Assembly: GCA_947034885.2 (NCBI GenBank)
Contig: OX344750.2
Location: 40,286,821-40,350,820 of the forward strand
DNA from: Thuidium tamariscinum
Lineage: Eukaryota; Streptophyta; Bryopsida; Hypnales; Thuidiaceae
DNA: 64,000 bases
Direction of reading: 5' to 3'
The notes under the pieces were generated by a model. It did not search any database and had not been told where the DNA came from. It was given only the letters and a program-made list of their open reading frames with translations. How positions within the stretch are numbered: the stretch's first letter is position 1; each line of letters starts with the position of its first letter. The position numbers and the translations under genes were made by a program. Of the stretch, positions 1 to 11,373 are shown piece by piece.

Positions 1-131
1 CTCTTTGTTCTAGACGGATTAGTCAAATAGTGAGGCAAGAAAGTAGAATTAAGGCTATTTTGCTCTCCATAATTCATTTGCAGATGCCAATGGAGATCAA
101 ATCCCAACAAGATTCAACTGGAATTCATAGA

Positions 132-732
132 TTTCACTAAGGTGTGTACACCCAAAAGCACAATTGACCTTAAAGTATCATTTTCATTTGGTGTACATTT
201 TCAAAATCAGTTATGCATATAGGCTGTAGATGGCACTTTTAGAATCAAACTTTGATCCTTAATAACTTTTGGATATATTGTATCCAAATGTTGTATTCTT
301 TGGTGCATTGAAACGTGTTGTCACTTGCCAATAAGACTATGAAAATTTGAACAACTTTATTATAGTAACTAGGCACATTACCAATAATTTTGGCTTTTGG
401 GTGTATCCATCTTAATGCCTAATGCTTGGTGTAAAAGGAAGACATGCAAAGGATATTGTAAAAGATAGTTGTGTCATCAACAAGGATTCTCCTAAAGCTA
501 GAACTATAAAATTTTGACAATTTGCACGTTTTTCTAAAGTGTGTCTTCATCACACACCAAAGAATATAGCATTTGAATATATTATGCAAAAATTATCAAG
601 GGGCAAAGTTAATTTCTAAAAGTGCCATCTATTGTCTATGTACATAACTAATTTGGGAAATGTATACAGATTGTAAATGGAACTTTAAGGTTAGCTACAC
701 TTTTAGGTGTACCCACCTTATGTGAAGTGAAT
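132..732. repeat. Foldback element, about 600 bp
   Basis: The two ends are inverted copies of each other. The left arm runs from about 132 to 365 and the right arm from about 480 to 732. Both ends share TAAGGTG-GTACACC followed by AAAAG, and deeper in the arms both carry the tract around AGATGGCACTTTTAGAA. The arms have clearly diverged. No coding potential is visible, so this looks like a non-autonomous DNA transposon. A related, partial copy lies at about 11,820-12,045. Confidence 0.6.
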
Positions 733-739
733 TACAACA

Positions 740-1069
740 AAGGTAGGAGGTTCTAAAATAGAGAAGGCTCTAAAATGGAGCACAAACTTAAATGTACCTT
801 ATTTGTACATATTGCCTTTTCATAGCCCTCAATAATGTAAAAATTGTGTACATTTTAGGAAGTGTTCCAATTTAGAGCCCTATGCCACATTAACTTCAAA
901 ATTTTATAACTAATTCTACCAAGCTCCAAAAAAATATGAAACAATTTGGCTTAGATGTCAATTCTACTTGTCTTTAAAGTAAAATTTATTGAAAAATATT
1001 TCAAGATGTTTCACTTCCCCAAAATTTAGTTCTAACCCTTTGATGCTCCATTCAAGGACCTCCTACCTT
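740..1069. mobile_element. 330-bp MITE with 12-bp terminal inverted repeats
   Basis: The element begins AAGGTAGGAGGT at 740-751 and ends with the exact reverse complement at 1058-1069. It has no open reading frame of note. A second, more diverged copy lies at about 41,274-41,603, so this is a dispersed family. The right end abuts the next inverted repeat at 1069. Confidence 0.65.
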
Positions 1070-1228
1070 AAGGTAAACTACCTTATTGCAATTAGAATTG
1101 GAACAAGCCCGTTCTCGGCAAAATTGTAATGGTGTTGCACATTCAAGTTCTCAAATGTACACTACCATTACAATTTTGTCCACAATGGGCTTGTTCCAAT
1201 TTTGACCATAATAGTGTAATTTACCTTA
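1069..1228. repeat. 160-bp inverted repeat, MITE-like
   Basis: Left arm and right arm pair over most of their length. TAAGGTAAACTACC at the left mirrors GTAATTTACCTTA at the right. The inner parts GGAACAAGCCC and GGGCTTGTTCC also mirror each other, as do CAAAATTGTAATGGT and ACCATTACAATTTTG. It is non-coding and probably a miniature transposon. Confidence 0.55.
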
Positions 1229-1534
1229 GATTAAGTAATTCAATGATGGTATTTGTGAGGAGAATTGGTGTTGAAACTTTTAGAATTTAGAAGGTGACAA
1301 TGAATTTTGGAATTTGGATCTTAATCCCTAAAGAACCAAACTACATTTTTTGGCAACACAAAAATTTTGGGCAAATATGCGTGACTAGAAATTTCATTAT
1401 CTTTCTTTGAAAATTTTACACAACATGTAGATAAGGAATTTCTTTAAGGCCAAAAAAATTTCATAACTTTTGATTACATATTGCATAATATATTGTTTCT
1501 TGCTTTATTCGGGCACTTTAGGTAGAAATGAAAA

Positions 1535-1656
1535 CACTAGTAGAAAATTTGCCCGGTTATCTTGTTTTGGTCACATTGATGATCAACAAATTAACATAAA
1601 TTTGTTGATCATCAATACAACCAAAACAAGATAAGTGGGCAAATTTTCTACAATTG
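1535..1656. mobile_element. CACTA-ended hairpin MITE, about 122 bp
   Basis: The left end reads CACTAGTAGAAAATTTGCCC, and the right end carries GGGCAAATTTTCTAC followed by AATTG. Inside, ATCTTGTTTTGGT pairs with ACCAAAACAAGAT, and the centre has TTGTTGATCATC opposite GATGATCAACAA. The whole element can fold as one long hairpin. The CACTAGTAGAAA terminus is shared with the element at 12,504-12,713. CACTA termini typify the CACTA/En-Spm superfamily; that assignment is inference. Confidence 0.55.
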
Positions 1657-1737
1657 AAAATTCACAATTTGGATAGACATGGAAGTAAATAGTTAAAATT
1701 GGTTTTCTACATTCATACAATCATAATTAATTAGAAA

Positions 1738-2345
1738 CACTATGAGGAAATGTAATCCAAGATGATAAGTTTATGATAGAGAATTGTCCAAAATTACAAC
1801 AACCAATTTTTCACATCTTCATCTTCTCAATTTGTAAGAACTTGTCAATTTATTTATCAACTTGTTGTCAAATTCATAATTGATATTTGATCCTCCATCC
1901 ATTTCAAGACAACAATTGACTATGGATGACATGAAGAGGAACAAATGATTGTAAAGATGGTTGGTTTGCCAAAACCCCAATAAATCCATTGAAAATTTAT
2001 TTTTAGTTATTTTTAGCCATTTGGCATTAGTAACTTAACTTGAATCACCTATAGAAGAGATAAGCTCTTCACATATAGATGGGGTGGTAGGTGATAGAAC
2101 AACCCGTGTGGGATATATAGTTTAGAAGTTGTAAAATCTCAACTGCTCATAGTTAAAATTGAAATAGGAATTGTGTGAGAACTCAAGTATTAGACCTCAT
2201 TAAGGCATAGTAAAATATTTTTTTATAAAAAATTTGATTTAAGAAAAGGTGTGAAATCAAACATGGGTTTCAAAAGTTTCATCTCCAAAAATTTGTTTGA
2301 CATTTGGAGCCTCTAATCAAAAACTATAAACAAAGAGTGGAAGTT
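1738..2345 (+). repeat. Dispersed 600-bp repeat, single-arm copy
   Basis: This stretch begins with CACTA and matches 55,761-56,375 along its length, including GAGAATTGTCCAAAAT, GTGGGATATATAGTTTA and AAGAAAAGGTGTGAAATC. At 56 kb the second half of the unit is followed by its own inverted copy; here only one arm is present. It ends directly against the duplicated gene fragment that starts near 2,350. Confidence 0.6.
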
Positions 2346-2349
2346 TTAA

Positions 2350-4800
2350 ATTATCAAAGAAATTGTTTGAAATGTGAGGTGTGTTTGGCGCAAAATGAAT
2401 TCCCTTCCTACTTAGTGGAATTTCAAAATGTGGTCATGTTTCAGTGAATTGTGAACAATATTGGATCTTCATAATGTTCTGAAGCAACACTCTAGTATGC
2501 CTTTGGTCTGACAAAATGATGTGAAATATTCTACATCATTTCATCCTTGGGATGAATTGGTGTGGAATATTCAACATCAAAATGAGTAACTACTGATATG
2601 TGTCACACATTTCAAAATTGTCAGATGGTGAAGTTTACTTAGTTAGCTAGTGTTAGGGTTGCAATAGAAAATTACATAACAATTAGCCCTTAATTGCCCA
2701 ATCGACCATATATGGTCAAGCTAAAATTTCAGGCCCACTTCTGAATGGGCGATTGAATTCCTGTGACTGTTTTAAAAAAAAATTCGAGCAGTTTTAAGGG
2801 TTAACTATTGAAAACTTTCATTTTTCATTGAAAAAAGTACATATTTGATTATTGAGAGGTCTTCAAAGGCATACATGTACCATAAGTAAAGTGTAAAGCT
2901 TGCCAATTTTACTTCATTTCCTAGCTTTATATAATTTCACTTGATTTGAGATCTAAGAAATTGTACATATCCATTTGCTTTGAGAATGGTTCCAGTGGAA
3001 AGAAGAAAGTGTTTTCATGATATTCACCATTGAAAATTTAAACATACAACTATTGTTTTGGAATTATTTACAATTTCTACTTATAAAAATAATTGCATTT
3101 CAACAATTGCAAGGTGGATTATGTAATGAATTTAATAACTTTTCATGTGAAATTAAGTTTCTTAGAAGTGCATTTTAGTGTGCTAACACTCTTTGTGGTT
3201 GTTCATGTCACCTCAAATCCCCCCCAAAAATTATATGCAAGTTTGAGAAACATTGTGGGAAAAGGCAATATACTAAATATAGAAATTGTACATCTTTCTT
3301 GTTATAATCTCACAGCTCCAATGTAGCTTTGTGCTCAAAATTTGTGTACTTGCTAATAAACAAGCTCTTTAAACATCTATGCGGTTAGATTTTGGAAAAA
3401 AATCAATTTGCTGCACTAGGGATGACTATAAGTCCATGCACTTTTTTCATAGTCAAAACACACTTGAAAAGGCTTGGGCATTTAGGGGTTAATAGCAAAA
3501 CAAATTTTCCTTATTACATTTTAGTTCCCCATCTAGATGTTTTTGATGGATGAGGGCCTTCAGAGAGGGAAAGGCAGCCTCTCTGAAGGACTGAATGTTA
3601 TGTTGAAGAGGAGACCAAGTCTATAAGGAAACCCAATTGTTTGCATAGTGGATTTCAAATACCTTTTGTCAAGATACTGAACTGTGGAATTCAATGTGCG
3701 CGATGGGTTTGTAAATTTTTGTAGGGGATGTAATTTACGAAATCGCCACCTCGGAATTGAACTTTCTTGGGAAGTTAAGATTTTTCCATCTTTCTGTTTA
3801 CTGGGATCAACGCATTGGAGGTGTGCACATTTGACAGGAGATTATGAGGTGTCGATCTTGATAGTTTTGAGATGCTCCATCAAAGGTGTACTTGGTTGTA
3901 CTTCTGTGAACTTCTAAAGATGTCTGTCAACCAATGTGCATATTATATGCTTCATTGCCTCCACTACAATCCTCAAGGTGGCCACATTGCCTATTCCATT
4001 GCCTATTCTGTGCTAGTCACAGGATTTCGGTCATTTGAATCAACAACGACAAACAAGGTTGCTGTAAGCTCTAGAAATGAAGAACATTGTATTTATGTCC
4101 TGCACTAAATGGACATTAGGTTTGCTTTCACAATGAAAATTCTTGGATGATTTGGAGAAACTCCAGCTAAGGATGCAATGAGCAACAGGTCAAAGTGTTC
4201 GATAGGACGGAGTGAGGGAGAATTATGTTTTGAACATTGACAAATTTTCTCAAGCAATGGAGGTGAAGGAATGACGTATTGAAGCCAACCGAGCTGCAAC
4301 ATTGATCAAAAGGAATGCAAGAGTGCAATGTCTTAGATTCGTCAAGCTTTTCAGCCACAGTGTACGGTTGCCTATGCAACCTTGATTTCCCCCTTAGTCG
4401 GATGTCATCGGCTTGAATTGGAATCATACTACTACAAAAACTTCTATAGATGGCCGCCAACAAGCAAATCTATTGAGAGGTGTGCAATGGCTGTAAATAT
4501 GGAGAATAATGCACTCACGCACTCTGTGTTTGGAAGCCATTCTTTTACGTCTTGTATTGCTGAACATTGTGTAGGATCTAGTCTTGTGAATGTGCCAGAG
4601 AAGTCACTCTTCTATGGTTGTTGTTTCGGTTTCGAGATAGGTGCTCTGGACAAGTTTTTCCTTATCGTGAGAAGCAGACGTGTTTTCGAAGACTTTTTCG
4701 AGAATGTTTCATATGTAAGTTTCCTATATTCCCCAGCCTTTCGTGGAGTCTACCGCCTTTTCATTGAATCGAGAGCGAGATTAGGTGAAGGGATTGAATA
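2350..4800 (+). pseudogene. Broken copy of the 5' end of the ZRANB3-like gene
   Basis: About 2,360-2,480 and 3,625-4,760 align in the same order with 14,930-15,040 and 15,075-16,210, the upstream region and exon 1 of the SNF2-HNH gene. About 1.1 kb of unrelated sequence separates the two blocks here. The copy reaches past the exon 1 donor (GTAAGTTTCC is kept near 4,714), so it arose by DNA duplication, not through mRNA. It cannot encode the parent N-terminus: the parental ATG has a counterpart at 4,257, but the next codons are deleted or changed and a TGA follows at 4,272. Many differences are CG in the parent and TG or CA here, as expected from decay of methylated CpG. An open frame at 4,382-4,801 is a chance remainder of exon 1. 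Confidence 0.85.
3557..3589. other. Perfect 12-bp stem-loop
   Basis: CCTTCAGAGAGG at 3557-3568 and CCTCTCTGAAGG at 3578-3589 flank a 9-base loop. It lies in the segment that interrupts the duplicated gene fragment. Function is unknown. Confidence 0.5.
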
Positions 4801-6727
4801 AGGGTTCATTGAAATTGCTGACTTTTGGATCTTTAAATTATTATTTTTTATTTTTATTTTTGTTTTTTCTAATTTTGGAGTTGGAAAGATGTATGTGGTC
4901 GCAATGTGTAGTTGTGTACACCTGTTGTGTGTTAATTTTTTTCTTAAAAGCATAGGATTCGAAATTGTATGTTTATTGTTGTTGTTGTTGATGTAATTTT
5001 TTGGCCTTTGAAGGAATTGCTTAGCAAAGAATTGTTGGTGTGACTCTAGTGCTTGGGCCTAGACGTATGTGAAAACCAAGTTTTCAAGAGGTTTCGGTTG
5101 AGATTTACTGACCTCTTCAGTGAATTTTGGACATGTTGGGTTTTGGGTGGCTATTAGCCCTTTCTTTTGGGCGATATGGTGCCAGATGGCACCATTCTAA
5201 AATAAGTTTCTACTTTTTGCCAGATAAAAGTAATCTTTTTTCGCCAGAATTTTTTCATTCATATTCAAAATATAGATGAAATCACCAAATTTGGATGAAA
5301 AAGTGCATGGATATGACAGAAAAGTGTTTTTTGGTCAAAAAGATGGATGGATGGAGATATACAGTGCTTCACCAAATTTCAAGTTGTCGCCATCTTGGCA
5401 CTTTCTCAAAAACCAAAAAAAAAGGGTTGGTGGCTATATCCTCTTTGTGTGTTCATAATTTAAAGTTTTCTCAAAATTTTATTTTTAAGCAAGAGAGCAG
5501 AGTTTTTTCTTTGCGTTTTTGATCAACAGATTTTTGACAAGTTTGTTTGTGTTTTTTATATCTTTGTAATTGAGCTCACTTCATTTCAAGTTGGAGATTT
5601 TCTCTATAATATTCTTATGCCCTATTTCTCTATGTAAAAGATGTCATATGACTCAAATAGCACAACTTGCTTATTTTAACTAGATTGGTGGGGTTTATAA
5701 TCAAGTTGTGTGATTATACTTTTGATGCACACTTTCTTGAAATATTTTATTTTCTCTCTTCAGGGCCCAAACCCAAGTAGAAGGTATTCACAAACCTAAG
5801 TATAAGGTTCTTACGCTTGTTTAAGACTTAAATTTCATACTATGCATTGTAATTTTCCATTGACAAATTGAGAGGCCCTCTCCATAGGTGGTGACAATGT
5901 GATTAAGAACAAGACGCTATTTGCTTTCGTTTTTTCAGGTTATGATCTTGAACCTTGGGAAGGACAGAGGTCACATTTGTTTGTCTACCAAGAAGCCATG
6001 GCCAGCATTTGGTGTTAAGTTGCTCAAGTTACTACTAATTAATTATATTGAAAGGTACTAGAATTTGCTACAATGCGGCACCTTTTACGATTTGTCATTA
6101 ATTGGCTTTATACGATGTGGTATTGACTTGCATTTTTCAATAGGTGCATATTTTTTGCTCTAGAAGATCATCCTCTTTGTTCCTGTTGCCTTGCTATTAT
6201 GGGAGCCTTCCTTCTCTTGAGCTTTGGTGCTTAATTATAAAATGATTGTTGTGTAGACTTTAGGGGAAGCATCTGAAGAATAGTGACTTTAGCAAGAGGT
6301 AATGAAGTATGAAGCACCTGTCCCAGTTTGTTGATAGAAATGCATGCCTTGCTATTTTTTCTAAACCTGTCTGTTATTATCATTCAATTAATCCCTTTCT
6401 AAATATTGTAGACTCAAGCAAGCAATGACCTTTTGAAAGGTTCTCGTTTGGATCTAATATCATATTGACTTCAAAATAATGCAATGGGAGTTTTCAATTT
6501 TAGAATAAACAATGATGTTCAAATTTCCTAAAGTTTCCTGAACTAAGACTTTAATTTTTGGATTTGCAACTTTTACTTTCATTAAAATTTCTATTAATAT
6601 GCAATGTAAATGAAATTCATATTAAGTAAATGTTTTCCTCTAGAACTTAATCGTGTCTCAAGTCTTTTGTTGAATATATTTATTTTATTTTGTAGGGCAT
6701 TAGACCAAGGGTGATGTGGATTGACTG
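4801..6727. other. Intergenic DNA and ALMT upstream region
   Basis: I see no supported gene here. The sequence is AT-rich with only short open frames. A pyrimidine tract followed by TAG at about 6,683-6,694, just before the ALMT start, would serve as an acceptor for a 5' UTR intron; no matching leader exon can be fixed. Confidence 0.4.
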
Positions 6728-9711
6728 ATGGTGGCCATCAACCATGGTTCGCTTACTATTCCGTTGTTGGGGGATCATAATGAAAACATCCAAAACTCTT
6801 GTACAGTCGGGTTCCACCGTGATGAGGTGGTGGTTGTGGTTCCAAGTGAATCGCAGGATCATGTTATAATTCCTGAGGAATCACTTGCAAATCAGAGGCG
6901 CAGAGGTCATTTTAGTCGCAACTCCATACAAAAGAAGTCATTAGTGGCAAGAGCAGAATATAGTGCCAAGACGAACACATGGAATTTCTTGTACAATTTA
7001 ATGATTGGACTGTTCATGTGGCCCAAGTTGAGTTGGGATGCAATGAAAAAAAATTCCAACCTCACAATTCTGGCTAGCAAGCAAGGTGGGTGGAATGCTC
7101 TTCTTTTTTGGAAAGCATATGCTTGTCTTCTTTTGATTGCAATGGAACTGTGGCTCTGCAAAACTTTTCCATTACATTTGTATTTGTTTCCATTGAGAGT
7201 CCATCTACATTATGTATAGGTTCCTTGATTGAGTTCATTCATGGAAAACTCCTAAGCTTGATTGACTTTAGGGTTCTAAGTAAGAGAGTTTATCCCTTCT
7301 GAACCTACGCAATTAGATTGACTCTTGTATGCTAGGCATGAAATTTATTCTAGTTATTATTGTCCATACTATTATATGAAAACTTTATAATGAATTGGCT
7401 AGCACTTTTATTCTTGGAACATTTGGAACTCTTGGAGCTTTCAAATATTCTTATGCATTCATGGAGGATTTTGATTGTTTACAGGGGTATGTGCCGGCTT
7501 GTGTACCATACCATGTGTTGTCAAAATTCCTGAGCCTTTCACAGAGGTTTCAACAATTGCGTTGTGGGCCGTTATCACTACTGGAGTTCTATATGAGGAA
7601 AACATTGGACTCTCTATCAACAAAGGTTGCAATCGCGTTTTGGGAACCTTGGCTGCTGGTTGCTTAGGATTTGGTTTGAATCAAATTGGGCTACGACTTG
7701 GACCTGCGCACCCTTACTTTGTGGTATTTATATTTCATAATTGTTTTTTATGTGTTGGTTATCCATTCTATTATATAGTATAATAGTGTTATTTAATGTG
7801 AAAATTGGTTCTTTATAAACTGGAGGTGCCTCATAAGATTTGATTGGACTATAATACTAGAGAATCTGATTAAGGTCTCACTTGGTTGTGCAGGTACTCT
7901 GTGTAGTAATGGGTAGTTTCATTTTCCGATTCTTGAAGGGAATACCCCGTTTGAAAGAGCAATGGGGCTATGCTTTTACAGTGGCAACAATTGCGTTTCA
8001 TATTTTCATAATATGTGGGTATTTGTACCCAGAAAGATGGACATTGCCAATGCTCAGGTTGTCCGTGATCTTATTGGGGGTTGGGATTGCGTCAATTTTT
8101 AACATAGCTATTCGGCCAATTTATGCTGGAGATACGCTACACAAGCTTATGGCAAAAAAGTTTGAGACTGCTGCTAGCGTTTTTGAGAGGTACAAATTTC
8201 ATTTACCCAATAAGCTGTACAAGTGTTTGTTTTTTGCTATCAAGCCTTTTCCATATATATTGTTTTGATAATTTTCATTCAAGAGTAGTATTATTGATTT
8301 GGGTGCATTATTTGCAAACAAGAAGTCAACATATTTTTAAAAGAATATGTTCATATTTTTGTACAATTTATGAGTGCTTAGGTATTCAGTTGCCGATATC
8401 TGCAGATGTGTTGAGTTGTACCTCAAAGACACAAAGTTGGATCATGTCCTAGACATCTTAAGCGAGCGATGTGAAGACAATAAAACTCACCAGAACTATC
8501 CCGAAATAATGGTGTTAGATTCAGACATTGACAAGTTGGTGAGCGTTGTTGAATTCTTAAGACAATCAATGATGTCTGATACTGAAATGGAGAAGTTGGT
8601 GAGTGTACTTGGCATCTAAATAATTTCAGAAACTTAATTGGTTGTTGTATTGTCATAAATTTTTTGAATTGCTTCTCAAAGAGACTGATGATTTACCTGT
8701 TGCATTGTCTTAGTTGAGTGCCGTACTTTGGGAACCTCCACATGGAAATTTTTTCATGGGATACCCTTGGCACTTATACGATGACATTGTGGACTGCCTT
8801 CGTTATGCTCTCTATGATGTTATAGCTCTTGATTTGTGTCTCCGGCCAAATATTCAAGCCCCCAAGCACCTCAGAGATATTTTTGCCCAGGTTTGGTTCT
8901 TAACCACACTCTAGGCTTGCAACAATTTGTACGTTATCATTTTGTTGTTGTGGGCAGCGTGGATCATACCATTGCTTAGCCTCATTTTGTATTGTGGCGA
9001 CAAAGTTGGGTTTATGCCTTTGGTATCTTCATTGTCATCTGTTGGATTGTCCTACTTTAGAGATTTGATTAGGTGTTGTAGGTTGGTGAGGAGTAGTCTA
9101 CATCTAAAGAAAGGCATCAAGGATAGCGCTTGCTATAAAGGTTAGCGCATTTTCCATTCTCTAAGATAAATATTGATGTATAGGAGATGGCAACAATTGC
9201 AATCGAGTGTGCCACCATTCTTCACATTCTAGGAGATAGTATGAAAAACATGAAGAAGTTTTCATCAGAGAACATTTTGACACGAGCAGAGGAGGCAGCT
9301 GTTGAGTTGCAATCTAAAATACACCAAAACATGGAAATCGTTTTGGGGAGTACTACTGAGTTTGAGCACTTGTTATTGGGGACCCCTCAGAATTCACAAC
9401 CAAGTATTCACCAACCCATTTTAAATCAAGACGATTTAATCTCACAACCAAGTATTCACCATCCAATTTTAGATCAAGACAATTTAATCTCAGAAAATGA
9501 AGCGGGCACAAACAAGTCATGGAAAAATTCTTTTTTACATAGGAAGTCCAACTTAGGACCACACTGGGATGATACTCTTGAGAGAGTATCGGCTCTTTCT
9601 TTAGTCAAGTTTGCATCTCTTTTGATTGAAGTTGTTTCAAAGATGAGGTTCCTTGTTGACTGTGTGGAGGATTTTAGCGAACAAGCTAAATTTCAAGCTT
9701 GTTCAAATTGA
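6728..9711 (+). CDS. ALMT: Aluminium-activated malate transporter (ALMT) family channel
   Basis: Six exons join in frame: 6728-7085, 7485-7723, 7894-8189, 8406-8598, 8714-8890 and 9184-9711, giving 596 residues. Every junction has GT-AG ends and matching phase. The first ~119 residues are hydrophilic. The membrane part follows, with the family-like stretch ALWAVITTGVLYEE, then NRVLGTLAAG and further hydrophobic segments ending near IAIRPIYAGDTLH. The cytosolic half carries the family WEP motif (LWEPPHGNF, then PWHLY) and a closing ASLLIEVVSKM block. ALMT proteins are anion (often malate) channels of plasma membrane or tonoplast; which applies here cannot be read. The last exon holds two copies of a 16-residue repeat (9395-9490). 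Exon 2 could also end at 7720, giving one residue fewer. The gene is AT-rich and CpG-poor compared with the other genes in the window. Confidence 0.9.
9395..9490 (+). repeat. 48-bp in-frame tandem repeat inside the ALMT gene
   Basis: Two adjacent 48-base units encode QPSIHQPILNQDDLIS-like and QPSIHHPILDQDNLIS-like 16-residue blocks in the cytosolic C-terminal domain. The copies differ at only a few bases. Confidence 0.85.
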
Positions 9712-10801
9712 GTGTTGATATTTACATAGATTCACCATGAAATATTTTTCCAGTGTTGTGTACTCAACTACATGGGAACTTTAGTAGTATTATTCTCTTT
9801 GTCTTCATAAGATGCATGTATCATTCTAAAATTTGGGCCTCGAATTAGAATTAGAATTTGTAATTTTTTGCATTGGAAAGTTTGTTGAATTTTTTTTGAA
9901 TGTTCACCATGAAGAGAGCAAAAGTTCATCATTAATTGAAGCTACAAGATGCCCTTGTAGCCCTCAAAGTTCCATTGTCCTATTAGGGGACAATGGATTT
10001 GAAGCAAGTTCTTACAATTTCAATATTCACCATGAGTGTTTGAAATATTTTGTGAATATAGAAATATACATCAGCGTTTAGGAAATATAATTTTTATTTC
10101 AATTGTTTCCTAGGAGTAAGAGTTACAACACTTTAAGTCCAAACTTTAGTTTAGAAAAAAAAAAAAAAAAAAAAAACTTTGCTAGAAGAGTTCTAGTTAG
10201 AATTAGGTGTACAACTAATCTTTTTTTATGTTTAACAACCTACTTTACATGAATTTCACCTTTTGCATAGTACTTGTTTGTATTCAATCTATATCTATAT
10301 TACACCTTTATACTATCAATAGAGTTTATTGGTCAAACCTATCAAGTTTGCATATAGTACTGATATTAAAATAATCCAAGGTAAATATGAAGCTTGATTT
10401 CAAGTATTCAAATAAGAGCTTAGCTAGTGGATTGGAAGAGTATCAAAGGTCTTCACCTAATGTATTTGTTTTTTAGGGAGATAAAAAGTTGAAACAAATG
10501 TAATGTCTGACAATCAATCATACACTTTTTTTGCAAAAAAAGATAGTTTTAAAAAATAGTGTAGAAGGTCTAAACAAGTACCTTGGTATTTGCTTTGCTT
10601 TGCAAAATAAGATCAAAAGGTTGGTGTATCAAGATTAACAAACTTTTATCTAAGAACGTTTGTCAAGCATTAATCTAGATAAAGATTCATTAAGAATAGA
10701 TAAGGTTTAGGCATCAATTTTAGACAAAACCAAGATGGTCATAGAACTTTAAAGAGTGATGTATGAAGCCAAAAACTGAAATCTTTCCAATTATTGTATG
10801 A

Positions 10802-11373
10802 TATTCCCTCTGTCCTATTATAAGCTTCCAAATCAAGCAAAAAATTTGTCCATTAAAAAGTTCTTTTTTGTGATTTTGACCATTCAGTGAATGTTGCATT
10901 GAACGACTTTGTTGGGGCAAGTGAAACAATCTAAGAGCATATCATTTGCCTTGTAAGCTTGGCCTGAAATGGCAATATGAGGCACCTTGTACTAATTGCA
11001 TTTTCAAATAATAGTGTTCACAATTTGTTTAATTACTACTTTGGTGCTATTAAAATTTGATCATAAAGTAGGTTATTTTTAAATTTTTGGATACTTAAAT
11101 TGGAAAACATGTTATTAGAATCCTATTATATCCACTACTTTTGAAATCATCTAAAATGGCAAAGCTAGACACAATTATAAAATATGTAAAACTTTGTACT
11201 TTTAACTTGTATTTTAGGTGCCTAAACAATAGTGCTTGAGCTCCAAATTTTACATAGATCTAAGGGATGGGTTATTCATTCTTAAATGCATGTATTTTTG
11301 GCACTTTGATAAAAACATAGTTAATTTTTTAAAGATAAGAGTTTTTGAAGCTTTTAGTGGGACAAATGGAGTA
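10802..11373. mobile_element. Stowaway/mariner-like non-autonomous element
   Basis: The left end after TA reads TTCCCTCTGTCC-TATTATAAGCTT and the right end before TA is the reverse complement of CTCCATTTGTCC-CACTAAAAGCTT. The two ends agree at 18 of 24 positions and both are bordered by TA, the target duplication typical of Stowaway MITEs. The CTCCCTCNGTCC-like terminus is also typical of that group. The interior is AT-rich and non-coding. Confidence 0.6.

Noticed and set aside
4382..4801. A 139-residue open frame that could be a small gene
   Set aside because: It is exon 1 of the SNF2-HNH gene in a decayed duplicate; the normal start region is broken.
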